23,309 nt of DNA from CAZPQV01 sp964588705. GTDB lineage: Bacteria > Bacteroidota > Bacteroidia > Flavobacteriales > Weeksellaceae. The notes below the pieces were generated by a model that saw only the letters and a program-made list of their open reading frames with translations, made no database searches and had not been told where the DNA came from. Positions within the stretch are counted from its first letter, which is position 1. Every line of letters starts with the position of its first letter. The position numbers were made by a program, and so were the translations under genes. Shown piece by piece: positions 7,849 to 15,680 of this stretch. The DNA is taken from assembly GCA_964588705.1 (NCBI GenBank), contig CAZPQV010000031.1, forward strand, positions 1 to 23,309, in the 5' to 3' direction.

Positions 7849-7876
7849 AAAAAAACTCTCAAGCGAGAGTTTTTTT
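7849..7876 (-). terminator. intrinsic terminator ending the exopolysaccharide operon
   Basis: Perfect hairpin: ACTCTC pairs with GAGAGT around an AAGC loop, flanked by A and T runs of seven or more bases that extend the stem and give a T-tract on both strands. It starts three bases after the stop of the Wzc-like gene. It should work for leftward transcription and may also act as a two-way insulator. The rest of the gap up to the porG promoter (7737-7848) holds nothing I can name. Confidence 0.88.
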
Positions 7877-7878
7877 GA

Positions 7879-10365
7879 TTATTGGTTTCTGTTAAAAATT
7901 TTTCTTAGTCTGTTTCGCACTTTTATCAGCATAGGCTCTTCATAGGTTTTATCTTCATCAAAATAACCGTAGCCATATCCGTAACCGTAGCCATATCCAT
8001 AGCCGGATGTTTGGTGATAATCGTTGTATACCAATCCTAAATGTTCTATTTCGTGATTGTGATATTTTTCGGTAATCATTTTCAGCATATACTTTTCGGT
8101 ATATTCGTGTCTCACTACATACACATTGGCGTCCGCAAGTTTCATCAGCTCAAACGAGTCCGCTACAAGTCCGGCCGGCGGCGAATCGATAATAATAAAA
8201 TCATATATTGCTCTTAGCTCATTAATAAAGTCAATATTCCGCTGGCTCATCAACAGTTCTGATGGGTTTGGAGGAATTGGGCCTGAGGTGGCAACATGCA
8301 GCGTAGGCACTTTTGTCTCATTAATAATCTGCTCTACCGAAACCTCACCGGAAAGATAGTTGGACACTCCATATTTGTTATTAATCTTAAAATCGCCAAA
8401 GATTTTTGGTTTTCTGAGGTCCATTCCGAGGATTATTGTCTTTTTACCACTTAATGCTAAAACAGATGAAATGTTGATTGAGGTATATGTTTTCCCTTCA
8501 CTTCCGACCGATGATGTTACTAAGATTACTTTGCTTTTTCCATCATCATTGTACAGAAACCGCATATTTGCCCTCACACCCCGGAACGCTTCTGAAACCA
8601 TAGATTTTGGCTGCTCAATAACCGTAAGGTTATTGTCGTGATTGCTTCTTCCGATAACTCCAAGCAATGGTATTTTAGTTGCAGAAAGCAGTTCTTTGAT
8701 ATTTCTGATTTTGTTATCCAATAATTCGCCGATTAGAAGGAAGAGGAGTGGCAGTGCCAGTAAGCCCCCCATAATCGTGTATTGCGTTCTTCTGATGTTA
8801 GGTGCTATTGGCCCCTGTCCAAGGTTTTTTGCCGGGTCTATGACTTGAAGATCGGTTCGGTTAGTTGCAAGACGAATATCAGTTTCTGCCTGCTTCGTAA
8901 GAAGCGAATTGTAAGTGTTTTCGATAATTTTATATCCTCTTTCTACATCAAAATATTTTCTCTGCTGTTCAGGCAAATTAATAAGTTCACGCTCAGCAAT
9001 TCTTATTTCATTATTCAACCTGTTCAATTCATCATAATAACCGGAGTAATACTTCCGCAAACTGTTCTGTGAGTTTCCACGTGCCTCATTAATCAATCGG
9101 TTTATTTCTCTCATCGGTTCAGACTGCGGCGTATAGATTGTAGCCATCTCCCGTTTTTTGGCATAAAGTGCCTTAAGGTCTGACACGGTTGCGGTAAACA
9201 TTCCATCTTCTACACCGGCCGCATTTAAACTGATCATTTTATCAATATTTGCGCTCGTCAAACTACCGTGAATTGTATTAAGTGAATTTATTTTGGTGAT
9301 TAATTCAGCTTTCTTACTTTCTAAATCATTAATTTTCTGAAGATTACGAACGTCTTTCCCCTCAACATCAAAAAGTCGCTCATTGATACGAACCTGATTG
9401 AGCTGATTTGCTGCTGAATCGAGCTTTTTTCTAATTGCTCCAAGATTATCACTAATATATTCGGCAGTGTTTTTGTCCACAACTCCCTGGTCTTCCTGTC
9501 TTTTCTTTATTAATTCTGCAACTGTTGTGTTTAGGAATTTCACCGTACCATTCAGATTGTATCCCTTTTTGGTGATTATCATTATTGTAGGAAGCTCTTT
9601 GTCAAACTCAACCGACACTGTTCCTAATATACCGTTTACAGCCTGATTAACCGTGGACAGTGACACAATAATGTTATCTAGTTTTATGGGAACCGGTTCA
9701 GGATTTGGGACCAGTCTGAACCTCAAATTTGGCAGAGAAAACCATTGGTTAACAGAAATAACACGATTAGTTGGCTTTCCGTATGCAGGAATAGACTGAT
9801 AACTTTCTGTTTTATAATTATAAAGATTTCTTGAATGCCCTTCTTCAGGAAACACCACTTCATACCTGTCGCCACCTTTTGGAATAATGGTAATCGGATA
9901 ATTTACCTGTTGAGGGTGATTTCTGTCGATTTCAACAAAAACCGGAGAATCAAACTTGTCAAGATAAGTTGATTTTATCTTTCCCTTAGTTGAATAATTT
10001 GTAAATAAATCTAATTGTTTTACAAGATATTCATTATGGCTTCTCGATAGAATCATCTTTTTCAGATAAACGCCGTCTCTATTCGAATTCTGCCCCCAAA
10101 TAAAATTAATAGATTGGTTGGGAGTAAAATAACTGGCCGTATTATTTGATATACTTAATGAAAGATTTGAAGCATAAACTCTTTGAGCATAGTACTTGCT
10201 ATAAAGTGAAGAAAGAGCATAACCCAAAATTCCCATCAGAACAAACCAATACCAGTTCCGAAGCAGTCTTCTGATAAAATGTTCAGGATCAAAAAGCATA
10301 AATGATCCTGCCTTCCCTTTTTGAGATTCTTTTAATTTTTCTTCAATTTGTTTTTCAGGAATCAT
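7879..10365 (-). CDS. Wzc-like polysaccharide copolymerase and bacterial tyrosine autokinase
   Basis: Inner-membrane PCP-2a protein of 828 residues that controls chain length and export of surface polysaccharide through phosphorylation cycles. Order: a cytoplasmic N-tail, TM1 (about 37-56, WYWFVLMGILGYALSSLY), a large periplasmic Wzz domain with coiled-coil helices (about 290-490), a proline-containing segment, TM2 (about 528-548), then the BY-kinase domain. Walker A is SSVGSEGKT (618-626, K625), Walker A' IILGMD (644-649, D649) and Walker B FIIID (about 723-727). The tyrosine tail that is autophosphorylated is a striking (Gly-Tyr)7 run at 788-801, followed by TYEEP. Part of it is encoded by an 18-bp tandem repeat. 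The gene starts 6 bases after the Wza-like gene and ends at the operon terminator. Confidence 0.93.
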   Translation of the reverse strand: MIPEKQIEEKLKESQKGKAGSFMLFDPEHFIRRLLRNWYWFVLMGILGYALSSLYSKYYAQRVYASNLSLSISNNTASYFTPNQSINFIWGQNSNRDGVYLKKMILSRSHNEYLVKQLDLFTNYSTKGKIKSTYLDKFDSPVFVEIDRNHPQQVNYPITIIPKGGDRYEVVFPEEGHSRNLYNYKTESYQSIPAYGKPTNRVISVNQWFSLPNLRFRLVPNPEPVPIKLDNIIVSLSTVNQAVNGILGTVSVEFDKELPTIMIITKKGYNLNGTVKFLNTTVAELIKKRQEDQGVVDKNTAEYISDNLGAIRKKLDSAANQLNQVRINERLFDVEGKDVRNLQKINDLESKKAELITKINSLNTIHGSLTSANIDKMISLNAAGVEDGMFTATVSDLKALYAKKREMATIYTPQSEPMREINRLINEARGNSQNSLRKYYSGYYDELNRLNNEIRIAERELINLPEQQRKYFDVERGYKIIENTYNSLLTKQAETDIRLATNRTDLQVIDPAKNLGQGPIAPNIRRTQYTIMGGLLALPLLFLLIGELLDNKIRNIKELLSATKIPLLGVIGRSNHDNNLTVIEQPKSMVSEAFRGVRANMRFLYNDDGKSKVILVTSSVGSEGKTYTSINISSVLALSGKKTIILGMDLRKPKIFGDFKINNKYGVSNYLSGEVSVEQIINETKVPTLHVATSGPIPPNPSELLMSQRNIDFINELRAIYDFIIIDSPPAGLVADSFELMKLADANVYVVRHEYTEKYMLKMITEKYHNHEIEHLGLVYNDYHQTSGYGYGYGYGYGYGYFDEDKTYEEPMLIKVRNRLRKIFNRNQ
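7963..7998 (-). repeat. 18-bp tandem repeat inside the kinase tyrosine tail
   Basis: Two adjacent 18-bp units, GGATATGGCTACGGTTAT and GGATATGGCTACGGTTAC in coding orientation, differ at one base only. Each encodes three Gly-Tyr pairs. Because the unit is a multiple of three, gain or loss of a copy keeps the frame and changes the number of phosphorylatable tyrosines by three. Confidence 0.9.
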
Positions 10366-10371
10366 GCTTTA

Positions 10372-11214
10372 TTATCTGGTAATTAAATAGTAAATAGTAA
10401 GAGCTGTAGTCATAAGCGAAACGCCGGTAGTAAGCGTTTGCAGCGGATCTTTTCCAAATCCAAAAAAGTTCTTCGGTCTTGTATTCAAGTAGATAATATC
10501 TCCATTCTGAATCCAGTAATAAGGTGAATTCTGCACGTCTTCCCTCGTTAAGTCCAGCTGAATAGTTTTTATTCCTTCCGGATATCTCCTTTGTAAAATA
10601 ACATTTTTGCGGTCAATCGTTCTGTTTAATCCACCATTTTTCGCAATTGCCTCCATCAAGTTTAACGTTTGAGTATGAGATACTTTCTCTCCGGTTAAAT
10701 CCGTAGTTTCAATATCACCTAAAATATAATATTTAATTCCGTTTAAATTAAGTCTAACTTCAGATTTTCCTTCAACAAAATTCTGATTTACATGCTGCTG
10801 AATTTCTTTTTGAATATCTTCAACGGTTCTGCCTTCAGCTTTGATAAAGCCAATCCCAAAAACATAAATATCACCTTGCGAATCTACTTTTATTCCATTG
10901 AAATAGAATCTGCTGTCACCACTCGCGCTCATACTCCCACCGGATTCTCCCGGAGTCACATTACCACTTTCAGAAGTATTTAACTTTGAGTAGAATTGTG
11001 CTGCATCTCCTTTAGGCGTGGTAACTATATTGAGATCTAAAATGTCATTTTTAGTGATACGATATTCCTGAATATTATACGGAATAAGACCTTCCTCATT
11101 AATAACCAAACTTTCATTTGGCTGCATATATTTTATTTCCTGTCTTGTAATGCATGACGACAGTGTCCCAATAAAAAGAAGAAGATATATATAGGGGGTT
11201 ATTTTATTCATCAT
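10372..11214 (-). CDS. Wza-like polysaccharide export lipoprotein
   Basis: Outer-membrane polysaccharide export protein of the Wza/GumB family, 280 residues. The signal peptide ends in a lipobox (LSSC, Cys about residue 21), so it is a lipoprotein. The polysaccharide export domain begins YRITKNDILDLNIVTTPKGD. The long insert with GESGGSMSASGDSRFYF and YVFGIGFIKAEGRTVEDIQKEIQQHV is typical, and an SLBB-like part follows (YYILGDIETTDLTGEK... LNLMEAIAKNGGLN). The C-terminus ends in a hydrophobic helix (LTTGVSLMTTALTIYYLI), as in Wza proteins that cross the outer membrane by a helical barrel. It starts at a tandem ATGATG and is followed after 6 bases by its partner kinase. Confidence 0.92.
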   Translation of the reverse strand: MMNKITPYIYLLLFIGTLSSCITRQEIKYMQPNESLVINEEGLIPYNIQEYRITKNDILDLNIVTTPKGDAAQFYSKLNTSESGNVTPGESGGSMSASGDSRFYFNGIKVDSQGDIYVFGIGFIKAEGRTVEDIQKEIQQHVNQNFVEGKSEVRLNLNGIKYYILGDIETTDLTGEKVSHTQTLNLMEAIAKNGGLNRTIDRKNVILQRRYPEGIKTIQLDLTREDVQNSPYYWIQNGDIIYLNTRPKNFFGFGKDPLQTLTTGVSLMTTALTIYYLITR

Positions 11215-11229
11215 TTATAGATTGTTTTA

Positions 11230-11237
11230 CAAAAATA
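11230..11237 (-). promoter_or_regulatory. possible internal -7 box before the Wza-like gene
   Basis: TATTTTTG on the minus strand matches TAnnTTTG, 16 bases before the Wza-like ATG in the 27-base gap after the WecA-type gene. No -33 element is visible and the area is A/T-rich, so chance is quite possible. If real, export genes could be expressed apart from the sugar genes. Confidence 0.25.
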
Positions 11238-11241
11238 AGAT

Positions 11242-12360
11242 TTATTCGTGATTTCTAAATTTTAAAATTAAAATTGGCAAATATGCGCCAATAAATCCGA
11301 TAATCACGATAATTAACAGCAATAAATTGACGTTAATATGTCGCAGAAAATATGCAATTCCAATAATAAAAAGATAGAAAACAATAATATAAAAAGTTGA
11401 TCTGCGATGTGTTAAATCCAGCTCTAGCAGCTTATGATGTATATGGTTTTTATCGGCTTCAAATGGAGATTTTTTTCTTGCTAGTCGAATTAAAATCACG
11501 TTTAAGGTATCGATTATCGGTAAAATTAATATCGCAACAGCTATAACCGGAGCGGATTGCAAGTGATATCGTGGAATATTAGGAATATCTTTATCAATAA
11601 AAATATCTATAAAACAGATCGCAGTAAAAGCCAGCAAAAATCCCAAAATCATAGATCCTGTATCTCCCATAAAAATTTTATGCTTTCTGTTTCTTGAAAA
11701 ATTATAATATAAAAATGCTAAAACTGATCCTATAATTACTGCTGATAACACCACTAAAGGATAGTTATATGGCCCTAATCTAAAGTAGCTTAATCCAAAC
11801 AGTGCACTGCTAATAATTGAGAAGCTGCCGGCTAGTCCATCTATACCATCAATTAGGTTAAATGCATTGATGAGAATTACAAAAGTAATAACACTTATCA
11901 GAATACTCAGAAAGTAATTGAGTTCATAAACTCCAAACATTCCAAACAGGCTTCTTATTCTTACATCGGAACCAATAACCATTAATAAAGAAACGATAAT
12001 TTGAGTAATGAGTTTTTTATAAGCTCTCATTACAACTATATCGTCCATTACACCAACATATAGTAAAATAACTAATGAAGCAAATAGAAATTTGTAGCTC
12101 GCAAACAATTCATATGCGAAAATCGGAGCACACACCCCCATTGAGAAAAAAATAGCAATCCCTCCTAGATTAGGAATTTTCCGAATATGTGAGCTCCTTG
12201 TCCCCGGCTCATCCATGAGATTCTTTCTTCTTGATATTTTTACAATCGTTGGAATAGTATAAAATGTTAGCAAAAATGATGTCACAAATCCCAACACCAG
12301 TTTAAAATAAAACAGTGGAATACCCGTGGAATAAACGATTTGATCTATAAAGCCTATCAT
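11242..12360 (-). CDS. WecA/MraY-type undecaprenyl-phosphate sugar-1-phosphate transferase
   Basis: Polytopic membrane enzyme of 372 residues that starts polysaccharide chains by moving a sugar-1-phosphate, usually GlcNAc-1-P, from UDP-sugar to undecaprenyl phosphate. About eleven hydrophobic segments are visible. The cytoplasmic motifs of the family are all present: KNLMDEPGTRSSH with RKIPNLGG (46-66), D106-D107 (GVMDDIVV, Mg2+ site), NLIDGIDGLAG (168-178), GDTGS (232-236) and the H-I-H-H motif at 306-309 (DKNHIHHKLLEL). The intact D-D, D-G-I-D and HIHH residues argue for an active enzyme. The HIHH region is of the WecA rather than the MraY type. Its ATG overlaps the EpsG-like stop (ATGA, 4 bases). 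Confidence 0.93.
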   Translation of the reverse strand: MIGFIDQIVYSTGIPLFYFKLVLGFVTSFLLTFYTIPTIVKISRRKNLMDEPGTRSSHIRKIPNLGGIAIFFSMGVCAPIFAYELFASYKFLFASLVILLYVGVMDDIVVMRAYKKLITQIIVSLLMVIGSDVRIRSLFGMFGVYELNYFLSILISVITFVILINAFNLIDGIDGLAGSFSIISSALFGLSYFRLGPYNYPLVVLSAVIIGSVLAFLYYNFSRNRKHKIFMGDTGSMILGFLLAFTAICFIDIFIDKDIPNIPRYHLQSAPVIAVAILILPIIDTLNVILIRLARKKSPFEADKNHIHHKLLELDLTHRRSTFYIIVFYLFIIGIAYFLRHINVNLLLLIIVIIGFIGAYLPILILKFRNHE

Positions 12361-13484
12361 CTTATAAATAAATGATTATTATATCTGTCCGGTGTAAAAC
12401 CAGCTTTCCTCGCCCATGCATTAGTATAGATGATGTAGTAAAAAACAGCAAAACATACCAATACAAAATGCAAATATCTTCTATAGTTAATATTAGAAAT
12501 TGCTGCTACAATATTAGGCAGCACCATCACCATATAAACCAAGTAAATTGCAGTTAAACGTGATGAAAAAATAGGGCTCATTCTGAAAATATAAAAAAAA
12601 AATATTCCAAAGAAACCAATATTACGCATATATTCATAATAGGGTATCTTTCTGCAAGCTTCCTTATCAAAACTAACCATAAAGAACATGTACATCACTG
12701 ACAATAAATCTGTGAACTGAACTCTTGAATTATCCTGCTCCATCATTGCGTAATCTGAAAATCCTGCAGCAACATCATCCGGAGCGACCGTTGTGAAAAA
12801 TTCAAAATAATTATAGACCTGAAAAGGTGAGAGTATCACACACACCAGAAGAATGACAAGCATTCGAGTAGCATTTAGATTAATAGTAGCTAACCAATAA
12901 GCAGGTAAAAATACAACCGCTGATTTGTGAAAGCCCATTGCTAAATACATCATTAATAGGTACATCCATAAATTTCTTTTCTTTATATAAATAAATAAAA
13001 AAAGAAGGATTCCCATTGCTGCTGCCTGTCTCATTTGCCCCATATCTCCACTAAAATAATTAGGAAAAAGATATAACGCCATACTTAAAGCAGGATAAAC
13101 AACGGCCTGTTCAAAGGCAACATATTTAAGACTTACCGAGATTACTGCAATTAAAAGAACAAAAAAATGAAATTGAATTCCAAAATCAAAAAATATTTTT
13201 CCGAGCAGTACCCAAATCCACTCCAACTCCATCCGGGTCTCTTGGAAAAGCGCTTTACGAAAAACCTCATCATACGTTTCAAACTCACCATAATACTTAA
13301 AAATATTATTGTAAGCAGGGTAATCAGCTCCAACCCAATATCTTAATCCCGCGAAAATCACGAGACCGGCAACAACAATCCAAACCGCTTTGAAATTCCT
13401 GTATTCGTCACCATACACCTCAAAAAAACTGAAAGCAATCAGAAGAAGGAATGAAACAGTAAATACCGGGTGAAGAAATTCCAT
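12357..13484 (-). CDS. EpsG-family (Wzy-like) polysaccharide polymerase
   Basis: Integral membrane protein of 375 residues with about ten to twelve hydrophobic segments. The motif RYWVGADYPAYNNIFKYY (about 47-64) is the EpsG signature R-x-x-(V/T)-G-x-D-Y-x-x-Y. The segment GQMRQAAAMGILLF (about 150-163) with HKSA (about 186-189) matches the conserved Arg and His-Lys-(S/T)-A of the family. These proteins polymerise lipid-linked repeat units on the periplasmic side. The start is the ATG at 13484; a TTG one codon earlier is also open but less likely. It follows the glycosyltransferase by 12 bases and overlaps the WecA-type gene by 4, so it belongs to the same mRNA. It looks among the most A/T-rich genes here. 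Confidence 0.85.
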   Translation of the reverse strand: MEFLHPVFTVSFLLLIAFSFFEVYGDEYRNFKAVWIVVAGLVIFAGLRYWVGADYPAYNNIFKYYGEFETYDEVFRKALFQETRMELEWIWVLLGKIFFDFGIQFHFFVLLIAVISVSLKYVAFEQAVVYPALSMALYLFPNYFSGDMGQMRQAAAMGILLFLFIYIKKRNLWMYLLMMYLAMGFHKSAVVFLPAYWLATINLNATRMLVILLVCVILSPFQVYNYFEFFTTVAPDDVAAGFSDYAMMEQDNSRVQFTDLLSVMYMFFMVSFDKEACRKIPYYEYMRNIGFFGIFFFYIFRMSPIFSSRLTAIYLVYMVMVLPNIVAAISNINYRRYLHFVLVCFAVFYYIIYTNAWARKAGFTPDRYNNHLFIR

Positions 13485-13496
13485 CAAATTGTGTTT

Positions 13497-14486
13497 TTAT
13501 ACCAATTTATTCATCAGTTTTCCCAAACCGAAAAAATAAAATAAATAATAAATCTTTTTTTTCATGGGTAAAGATAAGAGATAATTTTTACCAAACCGCC
13601 TATATCTAAGAATTTCTGACAATGAAATATCCCTTTTTTTTATGAAATTTTTCAGTGCTCCAGACATATTTCTAAAAACATTTTCATCTTTTACAAAGGC
13701 CAAATACGCCAGAAATGTGTAAACTCCTTCCAGAATCTGAAAGTTTTTCAGCTCCTCTTTTTTGAAAGAATATTGTGAATTTCGAAATGCAACCTCCACA
13801 TCTTCAACAGCTTTCAAAATATCCAAACCTCTATCGGTATGTGTTTTTGTAATAGAATCCGAACGTTCGAGATATTGGTAATGATAGTTTTGAGTTTGTG
13901 CAATCGTCGTACACTCCAAAAGCAACTGAGGAATCAACTGAATATCTTCGAAATGAATCCCTTTCTTAAATCGTTTTTCTGTAAATAATTCTCTGTGAAA
14001 TAGCTTGTTACAGGCAAAATAACTTAAATCTGAAAAAACTGAAAAGTGATTTTCGAGTTTAAAAACTTCAGGCAAATTAGGAATTTGTGTGAGTTTCTGA
14101 GTGACGATTCCATTCTCATCCACTTTCTGAAGATTACAGATTACCATCTCTGCGTCATTGTTTTTTGCAAGATCGTACATCTCCTGAAACATATTCAGCG
14201 AAACAAAATCATCACTGTCAACAAACCCAGTAAACTCTCCGGAAGCACGGTCAATTCCATAATTCCGGGCATCGCTCAAGCCACCGTTTTCTTTTACAAA
14301 TGATTTTATTTTCTGGGGAAATCTTTGCTGAAAATCATCAATAATTTTTTGCGAATCATCTTTACTGCCATCATTCACTACAATGATTTCAATATCCTCC
14401 AACGTCTGCGAAACCAAAGAATTCAGACATTTCTCCAGATATTTTTCAACATTGTAAACCGGAACGATTACAGAAACTTTTACCAT
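13497..14486 (-). CDS. family 2 glycosyltransferase (GT-A fold)
   Basis: Inverting GT2 enzyme of 329 residues, likely at the cytoplasmic face of the inner membrane, adding a sugar to the lipid-linked precursor. The N-terminal nucleotide-sugar domain is intact: VSVIVPVYNVEKYLEKCLNS (4-23), IIVVNDGSKDDS with D39 (34-45), NGGLSDARNYGID, and the metal-binding D-S-D-D at 90-93 (GFVDSDDF). The C-terminal third ends in a basic, aromatic stretch (KKKIYYLFYFFGLGKLMNKLV) that may bind the membrane. The sugar specificity cannot be read. The start is the ATG at 14486, which forms TGATG with the stop of the arginase-like gene, a sign of translational coupling. It is the only glycosyltransferase in the operon. 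Confidence 0.92.
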   Translation of the reverse strand: MVKVSVIVPVYNVEKYLEKCLNSLVSQTLEDIEIIVVNDGSKDDSQKIIDDFQQRFPQKIKSFVKENGGLSDARNYGIDRASGEFTGFVDSDDFVSLNMFQEMYDLAKNNDAEMVICNLQKVDENGIVTQKLTQIPNLPEVFKLENHFSVFSDLSYFACNKLFHRELFTEKRFKKGIHFEDIQLIPQLLLECTTIAQTQNYHYQYLERSDSITKTHTDRGLDILKAVEDVEVAFRNSQYSFKKEELKNFQILEGVYTFLAYLAFVKDENVFRNMSGALKNFIKKRDISLSEILRYRRFGKNYLLSLPMKKKIYYLFYFFGLGKLMNKLV

Positions 14487-15565
14487 CAACCAACAAATTT
14501 TAACAGTCGCGGATTCAGTTGACCTCTTTTAGCCATTTCATAATCTTCGGCAGAAACGGGAAGACAGTTCTCCACCTTTTCATCACTTCCAAAGTACCAT
14601 AATCCAGTGAAAGAATCCCTTTTAAATGCGTATTCTTCATCATCAATAAGCACCCAAAATGTTTCATATTCATGCTCTTTGGGATGCGATTTCTGAATAT
14701 TAACACCTTCAATCAAATACCAAATCATCTGCGCCAAAAGCTGTTCGTTCAAAATATTTCCTGATTCAACAATCATATTGAAAATACCTACGGATTTCAG
14801 ATTTTCGCTCAATCCGATTTCTTTCATATAGGCACAGATTTCACGGCGGTTCAGTCCATTTACTTGTGGGTTGATCGAAAACGGTTCCGAAAAACTTTCC
14901 ACCGCATCGCAGTTCACGGTTACCAGATTGGCGTTTCGTAAAAAAGGTTCGGTCTTCACGGTGCTGTTCATCATTTCAGCCAAACGAATCACATCAAACT
15001 CTACTTCTTTAATCAGTTTAATACTGTCAATTTCGTTCAGATGCTTCTGATAACCAAGATGATGATAATTTTGAATCGAAAAGTTTTTACTTGAAAAAAT
15101 CTTGCTTAAAAAATTCTTCTCCGTTATTTTCTCACCTTCCGTAGAAAGTGAAACCAAGTTTGAAATTTGCGTATAATTGATATTTTTCTGATGAAAATTC
15201 AATGCGGAAAATAAGGAGAATGAAAGGTCGTTGCTTCCGCCCACAATCACCGGAATCGTGTTTTTGTAATGACAAGCCGAAAGCACTTCCTGAAGCACAT
15301 AACTCGTATCCTGAGGTGTTTTTCCCGTCACTAAATCACCAAAATCGTGCACAGGCAACTCAAAATCCAAACCGGAAAGCTGGTAAAGTTCCCGACGGAT
15401 CGGAGTAAAATCGAGCATTTCGCCACCACGTTCCGCTCCACGATAATCGGAAACAAACAAAAGTGCAATTCCGTTTTCAGGCAAATCGTCTTTCAGTTGT
15501 GCACCAAATTGCCATTTCTCTGTGGAAACATATTTAGGTGGAACGATAAAATCTTCGTAATTCAT
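14486..15565 (-). CDS. degenerate arginase/formimidoylglutamase-fold protein
   Basis: This 359-residue protein has the outline of the ureohydrolase (arginase, agmatinase, formimidoylglutamase) fold but has lost the binuclear manganese site. VIVGGSNDLSFSLFSAL (107-121) matches the GG(D/N)HS strand with Asn in place of His (N112). The expected D-x-H-x-D is replaced around LVSLSTEGE (138-145). LVTVNCDAVESFSEPFSINPQVNGLNRRE matches the second S-x-D-x-D region with only part of the acids kept. The C-terminal 80 residues (ETFWVLIDDEEYAFKRDSFTGLWYFG) are not part of classic arginases. Catalysis is therefore doubtful. The start is the ATG at 15565; an upstream GTG (15610) would lie before the promoter box. 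It heads the exopolysaccharide operon by a TGATG junction. Confidence 0.8.
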   Translation of the reverse strand: MNYEDFIVPPKYVSTEKWQFGAQLKDDLPENGIALLFVSDYRGAERGGEMLDFTPIRRELYQLSGLDFELPVHDFGDLVTGKTPQDTSYVLQEVLSACHYKNTIPVIVGGSNDLSFSLFSALNFHQKNINYTQISNLVSLSTEGEKITEKNFLSKIFSSKNFSIQNYHHLGYQKHLNEIDSIKLIKEVEFDVIRLAEMMNSTVKTEPFLRNANLVTVNCDAVESFSEPFSINPQVNGLNRREICAYMKEIGLSENLKSVGIFNMIVESGNILNEQLLAQMIWYLIEGVNIQKSHPKEHEYETFWVLIDDEEYAFKRDSFTGLWYFGSDEKVENCLPVSAEDYEMAKRGQLNPRLLKFVG

Positions 15566-15591
15566 TGTGCGAGTGGAAAATTGTGTTTTCG

Positions 15592-15599
15592 CAAAAATA
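15592..15599 (-). promoter_or_regulatory. -7 box of the arginase-like/exopolysaccharide operon
   Basis: TATTTTTG on the minus strand fits TAnnTTTG exactly. It lies between the topA terminator and the ATG at 15565, giving a leader of about 20 bases. No clear TTTG -33 box is seen. Its place just past the terminator makes a real promoter likely and argues against a start further upstream. Confidence 0.5.
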
Positions 15600-15615
15600 G
15601 GAAAAAGCACAGAAT

Positions 15616-15650
15616 AAAAAACGCTTTCAGAAGGGTTAATCTGAAAGCGC
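15616..15650 (-). terminator. intrinsic terminator of topA
   Basis: On the minus strand CGCTTTCAG and CTGAAAGCG form a 9-bp stem around a 10-base loop (15631-15640), followed by six T. It lies 31 bases past the topA stop. There is no comparable T-run for plus-strand transcripts. Confidence 0.88.
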
Positions 15651-15680
15651 TTAATAAAGTTTTTATTTAAATCTGAAGTA

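Noticed and set aside
7963..8004. (Gly-Tyr)7 as a sequencing or assembly artefact
   Set aside because: Codons vary between pairs, the frame is kept, and tyrosine-rich tails are expected in this kinase family.
15566..15610. Longer N-terminus of the arginase-like protein from a GTG
   Set aside because: The added codons lie across and upstream of the -7 box and next to the topA terminator; the ATG at 15565 gives a family-like start.
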